From positions 1 to 7,149 of the forward strand of contig JAFAWI010000607.1 of the NCBI GenBank assembly GCA_019241915.1: DNA of 7,149 nt, read 5' to 3'. Source of the DNA: Alphaproteobacteria bacterium (GTDB lineage: Bacteria > Pseudomonadota > Alphaproteobacteria > ATCC43930 > CGMCC-115725). Position numbers and translations under genes: made by a program. The notes beneath the pieces are model-generated. The model ran no database searches and had not been told where the DNA came from. It was given only the letters and a program-made list of their open reading frames with translations. This document shows positions 1 through 5,801 of this stretch, piece after piece. Position 1 is the stretch's first letter. The number at the start of each line of letters is the position of its first letter.

Positions 1-60
1 TTCGCCGAATGGTTGCAGGAAATAACAGCACGAGGGGTAAAAATCATTTTAGGTCAATAG
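1..60 (+). CDS. Possible 3' end of an unidentified gene (partial)
   Basis: Frame 1 is open from the window edge to a TAG at 58-60 and reads FAEWLQEITARGVKIILGQ. The 19 residues look like ordinary soluble protein, with an amphipathic stretch and then a hydrophobic beta-like end (VKIIL). I do not recognise the family. The stretch is clearly AT-richer than the rest of the window, so it may be DNA of a different origin or a gene with different codon use. Only 20 codons are visible, and frame 3 is also open here (3-182), so the call could be chance. The following 61-219 holds no convincing gene, terminator or promoter. Confidence 0.35.
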   Translation, partial: FAEWLQEITARGVKIILGQ

Positions 61-219
61 CTTGCGTCCATTCCGCGCCCGTTCACAGCAGCGGAAGAGG
101 CTGGCACGGAAATGTGGCTTTTTTGCCGCCGCCGGCCATCCCTTGCAAAGAACTCGCGGAGACTGCGGGTAACGCCCTATGATCGCGCTGTCTAGGCTAG
201 GCCGCACCGGACCGGATCG

Positions 220-571
220 ATGCCGCCGCGCAAACCGGAAACCCCAAAGCGGACCGCAGCCGAGCTCGAAGCCGCACTGGCCCGGGCCGAGGCCGAGCGC
301 GACGAAGCCCTGGCGCAACAGGCGGCGACGACCGAGGTCTTGCAGGTCATCAACACATCGCCCGGCGACCCTCGCGCGGGTGTTCGACGCCATCCTCGAA
401 AAAGCACACCGCCTTTGCGGCGCCACCCAGGGCGCGATGTTGCTGTTTGACGGCGACCTCTTTCGTGCCGTCGCGACACGGGCAATGCCGGAAGCATTCA
501 GCAAGCACCTTCGCGAAGGCGTCGGCGACGCCCCGGTGGCAACCGGCGCGGGGCGGCTGCGGCTGGTCTGA
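220..571 (+). pseudogene. GAF-domain signalling protein remnant, frameshifted and truncated
   Basis: The ATG at 220 opens a frame with a coiled-coil-like leader (AELEAALARAEAERDEALAQQ) followed by ATTEVLQVINTSPGD. This is the linker typically placed before GAF domains in hybrid sensor histidine kinases and adenylate/guanylate cyclases. After codon GAC (367-369) homology moves to the +1 frame, from position 371: LARVFDAILEKAHRLCGATQ, then AMLLFDGDLFRAVATRAMPEA, which is the start of a GAF domain. One extra C in the CCC at 369-371 explains the shift; with two C's the reading is SPGDLARVFD without interruption. The shifted frame stops at TGA 569-571, after only about half a GAF domain, and no kinase or cyclase domain follows. 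The recognisable part ends only a few bases before the 3' end of the opposing transporter gene, so the downstream part was probably deleted. The extra C could be a sequencing error, but the truncation could not. Identification is by motif recognition. Confidence 0.75.
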
Positions 572-576
572 CCGCC

Positions 577-1581
577 CTAGCTGCCGGGCTGCTTGTGGAT
601 CTCGGGGAAGAACATCGCCTGCCACGAATCCGGTTTGTGCTTGATGCGGCCGATCTGGTGCAGGAACAGCGCGAGGCGCAGCGTGCCGGCGGGGGCGGTC
701 TCGAAACTGGTATCGGGGTCGCCGAGCATGTCGGTCAGGTCCTCGACCTGCCAGCCCTGCTCCTTGGCGGCGCGGACGTAAAGCTCGGCCGCGCCGCCGC
801 GATGGCTTTTGATATAGGCATCGACCCCGGTCAGCGCATCGACCAGTGCATTGCAGATCTTGGGATTGGCATCGCGGAACTGGCCAGTCGCCAGCACCGC
901 GCCGACGCTGTGCGGCCCGGCGATGTCGAACGAATCCATGACGCGGTGGACCGCCGGGTCGGAGCGCTCGTCGTCGGCATACGGCATGCGCGCGAAATCG
1001 GTATCGATCTCGCCCTTGCCGCCGTGCAGCGCGCTGTCGGCTTCCTCGGCGTTGCGGGCGACGGTCAACGCGTCGAGCTTGTCGTATTGCTTGGCGCCCC
1101 ATTCGTTGGCGGCGGCCATTTCGAGCATGATCGCCGGCAGCGAGGTCTTGACCGCCGGCACCGCAATGCGGTCCTTGGCGGTAAAGTCGCGGATCGTCGC
1201 GATCGCCGGATTGCGGCTCAACAGCTGGTAGGGCATGCGTGCGAGCGCGGCGAGCCCGCGGATTTCCTGCGGCGACCCGGTGTACCGATCCCAGGCGAGC
1301 AGAAATTCGCCGAGGTCCGGCGTCGCGGCGATATCGGCCTGGCCGCGCAGCAGCTCGTCGACCGGGTTGCCGCCGTTCGGCACCAGCCACTGTACGTCGA
1401 GCTGCACGCCCCGCGCCTCGGCCTGCTTCTCGATCAGCCGGTCGTGCGCCGCGACGATCAGCGGCAGCGAGGCGAGGTCGAGCGGCACGACGATGCGCAA
1501 TGTCGCGCTCTCGGCCGCCGCCGGCGGCGGATGCCCGAGAAACCCCAGCAGCGCCATCGCCGCCACCCATCGCCACCACAC
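577..1581 (-). CDS. ABC transporter periplasmic substrate-binding protein, NitT/TauT-like
   Basis: This is a secreted periplasmic binding protein of the SsuA/NMT1-like (NitT/TauT) class, about 334 aa, which would deliver a small ligand to an ABC importer. The N-terminus is a signal peptide: WWRW, a hydrophobic run VAAMALLGFLG, then PPPAAA with likely cleavage before ESATLRIVV. The mature part has class features: GNPVDELLRGQADIAATPD (ligand-lobe loop), IRDFTAKDRIAVPAVKTS, and a conserved tail SWQAMFFPEIHKQPGS. The tail suggests the 3' end is intact. The start is uncertain: GTG 1581 gives a balanced signal peptide; TTG 1587 has GAGG six bases upstream; ATG 1557 would lose the charged n-region. 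No permease or ATPase gene is in the window, so it looks like an orphan. It is divergent from the SDR gene at 1659 and may share its control region. The ligand cannot be predicted. Confidence 0.85.
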   Translation of the reverse strand: MWWRWVAAMALLGFLGHPPPAAAESATLRIVVPLDLASLPLIVAAHDRLIEKQAEARGVQLDVQWLVPNGGNPVDELLRGQADIAATPDLGEFLLAWDRYTGSPQEIRGLAALARMPYQLLSRNPAIATIRDFTAKDRIAVPAVKTSLPAIMLEMAAANEWGAKQYDKLDALTVARNAEEADSALHGGKGEIDTDFARMPYADDERSDPAVHRVMDSFDIAGPHSVGAVLATGQFRDANPKICNALVDALTGVDAYIKSHRGGAAELYVRAAKEQGWQVEDLTDMLGDPDTSFETAPAGTLRLALFLHQIGRIKHKPDSWQAMFFPEIHKQPGS

Positions 1582-1602
1582 GCCCAACCCGCGCCTCGTC
1601 CT

Positions 1603-1641
1603 GTCTCGCCGCCGCGGGCGAGTATATGCTGCCGGCGAGAC
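1603..1641. promoter_or_regulatory. Perfect 9-bp inverted repeat in a divergent promoter region, candidate operator
   Basis: GTCTCGCCG (1603-1611) is mirrored exactly by CGGCGAGAC (1633-1641), with 21 bp between the arms. A further GGCGAG copy at 1617-1622 can pair with the left arm (CTCGCC 1605-1610) and forms a direct repeat with the right arm at an 18-bp period. Between the repeats lies TATATG (1623-1628), a plausible -10 element for the rightward SDR gene. It would start transcription near 1635, about 24 bp before its ATG; no good -35 is visible. The position fits a repressor site over a core promoter shared by or adjacent to two divergent genes. Inverted repeats arise more easily in GC-rich DNA, and no regulator gene is adjacent, so the function is inferred. 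Confidence 0.45.
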
Positions 1642-1658
1642 CGTGAGGGGAGGACAAG

Positions 1659-2441
1659 ATGCCCGGCATGCTCGACGGGAAATCGGCGCTGGTGACCGGC
1701 GGCGGCGGCGGCATCGGCCGCGCCACCGCCCTGGCGATGGCGCGCGAGGGTGCACGGCTCGCCGTTGCCGATTACGCCGCCGACGCCGCAGCGGAGACCG
1801 TGGCGCTGGTCAATGCGGCCGGCGGGCAGGCGATCACGCTGACCGGCGACGTCACCCGGCCCAAGCATGTCGAGGCGATGCTCAACGATACGCTGGTCGC
1901 TTACGGCCGGCTCGATTGCGCGTTCAACAACGCCGGCATCGCGCCGTACCAGGTCAATTCGAGCGGCAAGAAGACGGCGGAATGGGAAGAGGATTCGTTC
2001 GACCGCATGATCGCGGTCAACCTCAAAAGCGTGTGGCTGTGCATGAAGGCCGAGATCATCCAAATGCGCAAACAGAAGCTGATGGGGCAGCCGGGCGGTG
2101 CGATCGTCAACACCGGCTCGATCGCCGGGCTCATCGGCCTTGCCACCTCGTCGGCCTATGTCGCGGCCAAACACGGCGTGCTCGGCCTGACCAAGACCGC
2201 AGCGCTCGAATACGTCGACGACGGCATCCGGGTGAATGCGGTGTGCCCCGGCTTTATCAAGACCAGGATGACCGAGGACACGATGCGCCGGCGCGGCGAC
2301 CAGATCATGGCGCAAATCCCGGCCGGCCGCATGGGCGAGCCGGACGAGATCGCCGAGATGGTGGTCTGGCTCTGCTGCGACCGCGCCAGCTATGTCACCG
2401 GCGCCTGCTACAACGTCGACGGCGGCTGGATGGCGGTCTAA
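1659..2441 (+). CDS. SDR family NAD(P)-dependent oxidoreductase
   Basis: This is a classical short-chain dehydrogenase/reductase of 260 aa, the usual length, predicted to be cytosolic and to oxidise or reduce an alcohol/ketone pair. The Rossmann glycine motif TGGGGGIG is at residues 13-20. D38 at the end of the second strand favours NAD(H) over NADP(H). D64 in GDV and NNAG at 90-93 are in place. The full catalytic tetrad is present: N121, S154, Y167 and K171 (YVAAK), followed by PG at 197-198. The C-terminus ends YNVDGGWMAV, typical of the family. The start is supported by a strong Shine-Dalgarno GGGGAGGA (1647-1654) four bases before ATG 1659; a second ATG at codon 4 is less well placed. It is convergent with the SRPBCC gene, with only 15 bp between stops, and divergent from the binding-protein gene, which may hint at a common substrate. 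The substrate is unknown. Confidence 0.93.
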   Translation: MPGMLDGKSALVTGGGGGIGRATALAMAREGARLAVADYAADAAAETVALVNAAGGQAITLTGDVTRPKHVEAMLNDTLVAYGRLDCAFNNAGIAPYQVNSSGKKTAEWEEDSFDRMIAVNLKSVWLCMKAEIIQMRKQKLMGQPGGAIVNTGSIAGLIGLATSSAYVAAKHGVLGLTKTAALEYVDDGIRVNAVCPGFIKTRMTEDTMRRRGDQIMAQIPAGRMGEPDEIAEMVVWLCCDRASYVTGACYNVDGGWMAV

Positions 2442-2456
2442 CGCCGACGGCGCGCT

Positions 2457-3419
2457 TCACGTCAAGAGTAAGGCGCCGAGTGCGTCGAGCAGAAGGCCGG
2501 TGCCGTGCTCACGCGAGCCGCCATCGTCGTAGCCATCGAGAAAGGCGCCCTGCTCCGTCACCGAGACACTCGTCTCGCCGTCGGCCGAAGCAAACTCGAT
2601 CGTCGCCAGCGACACCGATATTTTCTTGTCGCCGAGATGCATGACATAGCTGTAGACGAGACGCTCGTTGGGGATGACGTCGTGGTAGACGGCCTCGAAG
2701 GTCGAGACGGCGCCGCCGTCCCAGCGGCCTTTCAGTCGCTCGCTGCCGCCGACGCGGACGTCCATATGCCGCTCGATGAGCTGCCAATGCTCAGCGGGGC
2801 CGCCGAACCATTTCTGCTTCACCGCCACATCGGTGAAGGCCCGCCATACCCGCGCCACCGGCGCCTGGTAGAGCCGCCTCAGGTTGAAGCTGGCGTGGGT
2901 GACGGAGCGGCGGCCGGTTTCGCCGCCGCCCTGCATGCGGATGACTTCTCGCTCGAGGTTGTCGAGCGTCGAGGCCCAACCCTCTGGTGCGCCTTTCATC
3001 ATCCAGCCAATCGAGGGGTCGCTCAGCGTGTAGGTCTGCACCACATCCATCCGCGTGCCGCCGAGCACGTCGGCGAAATCGACCTCGGTGTAGGCGCGAA
3101 ACAAGGTCGTACCCGCGTCGTCGGTGACATTCGTGTCGATCACCAGCCGCGTATTCGGCACGATCTCGACAAAGCGTCCGCGGGTCCAATGCTGTTCGCC
3201 GGCCGGCGCGCGCATGCAAACCTCGAAAACGCCGTCGACACGCATCTCGACCTTGGCTTCGGGGATTGTAAAAGTCTCGGGGCAGAACCAGCGCGAGATG
3301 TGCTCGGCCGAGCTCCACGCTCGGAACACGGTTTCCCGCCGAGCATGAAACACTCGCGAGCAGCGGAACGGCGGCGGCCGCAGCGTCGCATCCTTGTCGG
3401 CATTACCGGCTCGAACCAT
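2457..3419 (-). CDS. Tandem SRPBCC/AHSA1-domain protein (two fused domains)
   Basis: The protein has 320 aa and two copies of the START-like SRPBCC fold of the AHSA1 type (COG3832). Each copy forms a hydrophobic cavity; members bind lipophilic ligands or act as cochaperone-like proteins, but most have no known role. Domain 1 spans about residues 20-158 (SRVFHARRETVFRAWSSAEH, then WFCPE, and a C-terminal helix EGWASTLDNLEREV). Domain 2 spans about 173-318 (LRRLYQAPVARVWRAFTDV, then KWFGGP, and a C-terminal helix near HGTGLLLDALGALL). The usual family protein is a single domain of about 140-160 aa, so this is a fusion or duplication. No signal peptide or membrane segment is seen. ATG 3419 is preferred over 3425 because GAGGGAG lies six bases upstream of 3419 but directly abuts 3425. 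The start overlaps the end of the ArsR gene by 17 bp, indicating one transcript and translational coupling. Such pairing with ArsR regulators is common. Confidence 0.9.
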   Translation of the reverse strand: MVRAGNADKDATLRPPPFRCSRVFHARRETVFRAWSSAEHISRWFCPETFTIPEAKVEMRVDGVFEVCMRAPAGEQHWTRGRFVEIVPNTRLVIDTNVTDDAGTTLFRAYTEVDFADVLGGTRMDVVQTYTLSDPSIGWMMKGAPEGWASTLDNLEREVIRMQGGGETGRRSVTHASFNLRRLYQAPVARVWRAFTDVAVKQKWFGGPAEHWQLIERHMDVRVGGSERLKGRWDGGAVSTFEAVYHDVIPNERLVYSYVMHLGDKKISVSLATIEFASADGETSVSVTEQGAFLDGYDDGGSREHGTGLLLDALGALLLT

Positions 3420-3759
3420 CACCATCTCCCTCGTCTTCCATGGTTTGGAGGTATTCGCCCAGCCGATCGAGGCGTCGATCCCACTCGACCCGCCGGGCAT
3501 TGATCCACTGCTCGACTTGGCTCAGTGCTCCCGGCTCGATCGCGCAGGTGCGCACGCGGCCCGCCTTGCTCGACCGCACAAGTCCGGCCGCCTCCAGCAC
3601 GCCCAGATGCTGCATCGCTGCCGGCAGCGACATTGGCAGCGGCCGCGCCAGCTCGCTGACCGGCGCCGGCCCTTGGCTCAGCCGCTCGACCATCGCGCGA
3701 CGCGCCGGATCGGCAAGCGCGTGAAAGACACGGTCCAGATCGGGCGATTGGTTAAGCAT
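3403..3759 (-). CDS. ArsR-family winged helix-turn-helix transcriptional regulator
   Basis: This is a small DNA-binding repressor-type protein of 118 aa. The N-terminus LDRVFHALADPARRAMVERL is the hallmark first helix pair of ArsR/SmtB proteins. The winged HTH follows at about residues 33-62 (VSELARPLPMSLPAAMQHLG, then VLEAAGLV), with the wing at SSKAGRVRTCAIEP and a C-terminal helix with WINARRVEWDRRLDRLGEYL. The metal-binding ELCVCDL motif of true ArsR/SmtB sensors is absent and there is a single Cys (C72), so metal sensing is unlikely. This matches the subgroup that precedes SRPBCC/AHSA1 genes. ATG 3759 gives the usual family N-terminus; an in-frame GTG at 3774 would add five residues. The Shine-Dalgarno is weak (TTAGG just before the ATG). 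Two dyads at and upstream of the start suggest autorepression, and possibly control of the divergent reductase gene. The regulatory ligand is unknown. Confidence 0.93.
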   Translation of the reverse strand: MLNQSPDLDRVFHALADPARRAMVERLSQGPAPVSELARPLPMSLPAAMQHLGVLEAAGLVRSSKAGRVRTCAIEPGALSQVEQWINARRVEWDRRLDRLGEYLQTMEDEGDGDGSSR

Positions 3760-3768
3760 CTGCCTAAC
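3751..3768. promoter_or_regulatory. Inverted repeat over the arsR-type start codon, candidate operator
   Basis: On the plus strand GTTAAGCA (3751-3758) and TGCCTAAC (3761-3768) are arms of an imperfect palindrome with 7 of 8 positions matching and a 2-bp spacer. The regulator's ATG (3757-3759, minus strand) lies inside it. The TTAAGCA half-site recurs at 3786-3792 in the larger dyad. Binding here would block transcription of the ArsR-SRPBCC unit. The regulatory role is inferred from position and symmetry. Confidence 0.45.
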
Positions 3769-3778
3769 TATCACGTCG

Positions 3779-3808
3779 CCGATAATTAAGCAATAGCTTT
3801 AGTATCGG
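3779..3808. promoter_or_regulatory. 30-bp imperfect dyad in the divergent ArsR/SDR region, candidate main operator
   Basis: The left arm CCGATAATTAAGC (3779-3791) and the right arm GCTTTAGTATCGG (3796-3808) match at 11 of 13 positions when one is reverse-complemented; the spacer is AATA. It is an island of AT-rich DNA in a GC-rich window and sits in the 112-bp region between the divergent regulator and FabG-like genes. Long imperfect dyads of this kind are what ArsR-family dimers bind. Its centre is 34 bp from that of the dyad at 3751-3768. Promoter elements for both genes probably lie in this AT-rich patch (for example GATAAT at 3781-3786 reading right), but no convincing -35/-10 pair was found. 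A terminator is less likely, because nothing upstream on the plus strand needs one. Confidence 0.55.
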
Positions 3809-3871
3809 TTTCCTTGCGTGGCCGGTGACGCTGAGACAGGCTGGGCTGAAGCGGGAAATGTGAGGTTTGCA

Positions 3872-4642
3872 ATGGCAGGAGGACGTTCGGAGGGACGGGT
3901 GGCGCTGGTTACCGGCGGGGCGCGCGGGATCGGTGCGGCGACGGCGGAACGGCTGGCCGAGGACGGCGCGGCGATCGCGCTGTGCGATCTCGACCTCGCC
4001 GGCGCCGAGGCGACGGCCGGACAGATCGCCTCGCGCTGCGGCGTCAAGACGGCGGCGGTCAGGGCCGATGTCAGCAAAGCAGACGAAGTCGAGCGGATGG
4101 TCGAGGAGGTCGTGCTGCGGCTGGGTTCGCTCGACATCCTCGTCAACAACGCCGGGATCACCCGCGACAATCTGATCCACAAGATGACCGAGGACGACTG
4201 GGACGCGGTCGCCGGGGTGCATCTGCGCGGCGCGTTTTTGTGCTCGCGTGCGGCGCAGCGCGAGATGGTCAAGCGCAACTGGGGCCGCATCGTCAACCTG
4301 TCGTCGGTGTCGGCGCTCGGCAACCGCGGCCAGACCAACTACTCGGCCGCCAAGGCCGGGTTGCAGGGCATGGCGAAAACCTTGGCGATCGAATTGGGCC
4401 GCTACGGCATCACCGCCAATGCGGTCGCGCCAGGCTTTATCGACAGCGAGATGACGCGCGCGACCGCGGTCCGGCTCGGCCGCGACCCCGAGGAATGGAA
4501 GGAGGAGCGCGCCCGCGAAATCCCGGTGCGGCGCGCCGGGGTGCCGCGCGATGTCGCCAACCTGATCGCGTTTCTGTGCAGCGACGAGGCGTCGTTTATT
4601 TCGGGCCAGGTGATCTACATCGCTGGCGGTCCGCGCGCCTGA
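3872..4642 (+). CDS. SDR family oxidoreductase, FabG-like (3-oxoacyl-ACP reductase type)
   Basis: This is a classical SDR of 256 aa, closest in pattern to FabG-type 3-oxoacyl-(acyl carrier protein) or acetoacetyl-CoA reductases. Motifs: TGGARGIG at 14-21, D66 in ADV, NNAGITRDN from 92, serines S144/S145 in NLSSVSALGN, GQTNYSAAKAG with Y157 and K161, and APGFI at 186-190. The C-terminus is FISGQVIYIAGG. D39 at the end of strand two (ALCDLD) points to NAD(H), unlike the NADPH preference of housekeeping FabG. The usual catalytic Asn before the fourth helix is replaced by His (VHLRG, H117), a variant also found in the dehydrogenase part of peroxisomal multifunctional enzymes. The start ATG 3872 is chosen because TGAGG lies six bases upstream; an in-frame GTG at 3818 would add an atypical 18-residue leader overlapping the control region. 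It is divergent from the ArsR unit, which may regulate it. No acyl carrier or other fatty acid synthesis gene is nearby, so a catabolic role is as likely. Confidence 0.92.
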   Translation: MAGGRSEGRVALVTGGARGIGAATAERLAEDGAAIALCDLDLAGAEATAGQIASRCGVKTAAVRADVSKADEVERMVEEVVLRLGSLDILVNNAGITRDNLIHKMTEDDWDAVAGVHLRGAFLCSRAAQREMVKRNWGRIVNLSSVSALGNRGQTNYSAAKAGLQGMAKTLAIELGRYGITANAVAPGFIDSEMTRATAVRLGRDPEEWKEERAREIPVRRAGVPRDVANLIAFLCSDEASFISGQVIYIAGGPRA

Positions 4643-4679
4643 GCGAGGCAGCGCGCAGCACAGGGCCGGCGTATTGGCG

Positions 4680-5801
4680 ATGCGCATCGCGGTTTACGCG
4701 CCGCTCAAGCCGCCCGATCACCCGACGCCGTCGGGCGACCGGCAGATCGCCCGCCTGTTCATCGCGGCGCTGCGCCTCGCCGGGCACGAGCCGGCTCTCG
4801 CCTCGCATTTGCGCAGCTTCGATCCGATCGGCCGGCCGTTCCGGCAGAAGCGGCTGGCCGCGCACGGCCGCGAGGCGGCCGGGCGGCTGATCGCGCGCTG
4901 GCGCGCACGGCGGGACAGCGCCCCCCAGCTGTGGTTCACCTACCACCTTTATTACAAGGCGCCGGATTGGCTCGGTCCGGCGGTATCGGCGGGGCTCGGT
5001 ATTCCCTATGTCGTCGCCGAGGCGTCGTTTGCCGCCAAGCGCGCCGGCGGCCCGTGGGATATCGGGCATCGGGCCGTCGCGGCGGCGCTGCGCCGCGCCG
5101 ACCGGGTGATCGGCCTCAACAGCGCCGACCGCGACGGGGTGTTGCCGTTGCTGGCCGATCCTGGCCGTTTTATGCCGCTCGCGCCCTTTGTCGACGCCGC
5201 GCGTTACGCGGCGATCCGGCCGCACGGCCGCGCCGCGGCGGCCGGCGAGACGGCGCGCCTCGTCACCGTCGCGATGATGCGGCCGGGCGATAAGCTCACA
5301 TCGTACCGGCTGCTCGGCGCGGCGCTGGGCACGCTTCTCGATCTGCCGTGGTCGCTGGAGGTGATCGGGGACGGCCCGGCGCACGCCGCGGTTGCGGCGG
5401 CGCTGGCGCCGCTCGGCGACCGCGTGCGCTTTGCCCGCGCGCTCGGCGAAGACGAGGTTGCCGGCCATCTCGCCGCCGCCGATCTGTTTGCGTGGCCCGC
5501 CATCAACGAGGCGTTTGGCATGGCACTGCTCGAGGCGCAGGCGAGCGGGCTGCCGGTGGTCGCCGGAGCCAGCGGCGGCGTCGGCGACATCGTCGCCGAC
5601 GGCGTCACCGGGCTGCTGACCCCGCCGGGCGACGCAGCGGCGTTCGCGGCGGCGCTGCGCACGCTGCTGATCGACCCGATGGGGCGCCGCGCGCTGGGCG
5701 CGGCGGCGCGCGCCAAGGTGTGCCGCGAGCACGACGTCCCGGCGGCGGCGCGGCGGATCGACGCGATCCTGGCGCCGTTGACGCGGGGGCACGCAGCATG
5801 A
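4680..5801 (+). CDS. GT4-family glycosyltransferase
   Basis: This is a GT-B fold retaining glycosyltransferase of 373 aa, predicted cytosolic or membrane-peripheral, transferring a sugar from a nucleotide-sugar donor to an unknown acceptor. The N-terminal domain starts MRIAVYAPLKPPDHPTPSGD, with the acceptor-side glycine-rich loop. The C-terminal donor domain has VTVAMMRPGDKLTSYRLLGA (K205, a likely phosphate-contacting lysine), then LEVIGDGP (227-233), and the hallmark E-x7-E motif NEAFGMALLEAQASGLPVVA with E277 and E285, followed by GVGDIVADGVTGLLTPPGD. ATG 4680 gives the natural N-terminus; TTG 4674 is in frame two codons earlier. The Shine-Dalgarno is weak for both. It begins 37 bp after the SDR stop and overlaps the next gene by 4 bp (ATGA), marking it as the head of, or an early gene in, a coupled operon. 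The sugar and acceptor cannot be told from sequence. Confidence 0.92.
   Translation: MRIAVYAPLKPPDHPTPSGDRQIARLFIAALRLAGHEPALASHLRSFDPIGRPFRQKRLAAHGREAAGRLIARWRARRDSAPQLWFTYHLYYKAPDWLGPAVSAGLGIPYVVAEASFAAKRAGGPWDIGHRAVAAALRRADRVIGLNSADRDGVLPLLADPGRFMPLAPFVDAARYAAIRPHGRAAAAGETARLVTVAMMRPGDKLTSYRLLGAALGTLLDLPWSLEVIGDGPAHAAVAAALAPLGDRVRFARALGEDEVAGHLAAADLFAWPAINEAFGMALLEAQASGLPVVAGASGGVGDIVADGVTGLLTPPGDAAAFAAALRTLLIDPMGRRALGAAARAKVCREHDVPAAARRIDAILAPLTRGHAA

Noticed and set aside
95..135. T-run near 118-124 as a rho-independent terminator for the left-edge gene
   Set aside because: No stable stem precedes the T-run; only a GGC/GCC pair flanks it.
595..1695. Long plus-strand open frame (366 codons) opposite the binding-protein gene
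   Set aside because: It is a shadow of high-GC codon use in the minus-strand gene, whose translation has a signal peptide and clear family motifs. The antisense product is Arg/Gly/His-rich with no family resemblance.
2442..2452. Short hairpin (CGCC-GAC-GGCG) between convergent stops, possible terminator
   Set aside because: The stem is only 4 bp with no T-tract on either strand; such palindromes are frequent by chance in this composition.
2505..3503. Plus-strand open frame of 332 codons opposite the SRPBCC gene
   Set aside because: The minus-strand translation has two recognisable SRPBCC domains, a good ribosome site and coupling with the ArsR gene.
4596..5792. Minus-strand open frame of 398 codons opposite the GT4 glycosyltransferase
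   Set aside because: It is Arg-rich and low in complexity with no recognisable domain, and fully overlaps a gene with conserved GT4 motifs. Long antisense frames are expected in GC-rich DNA.
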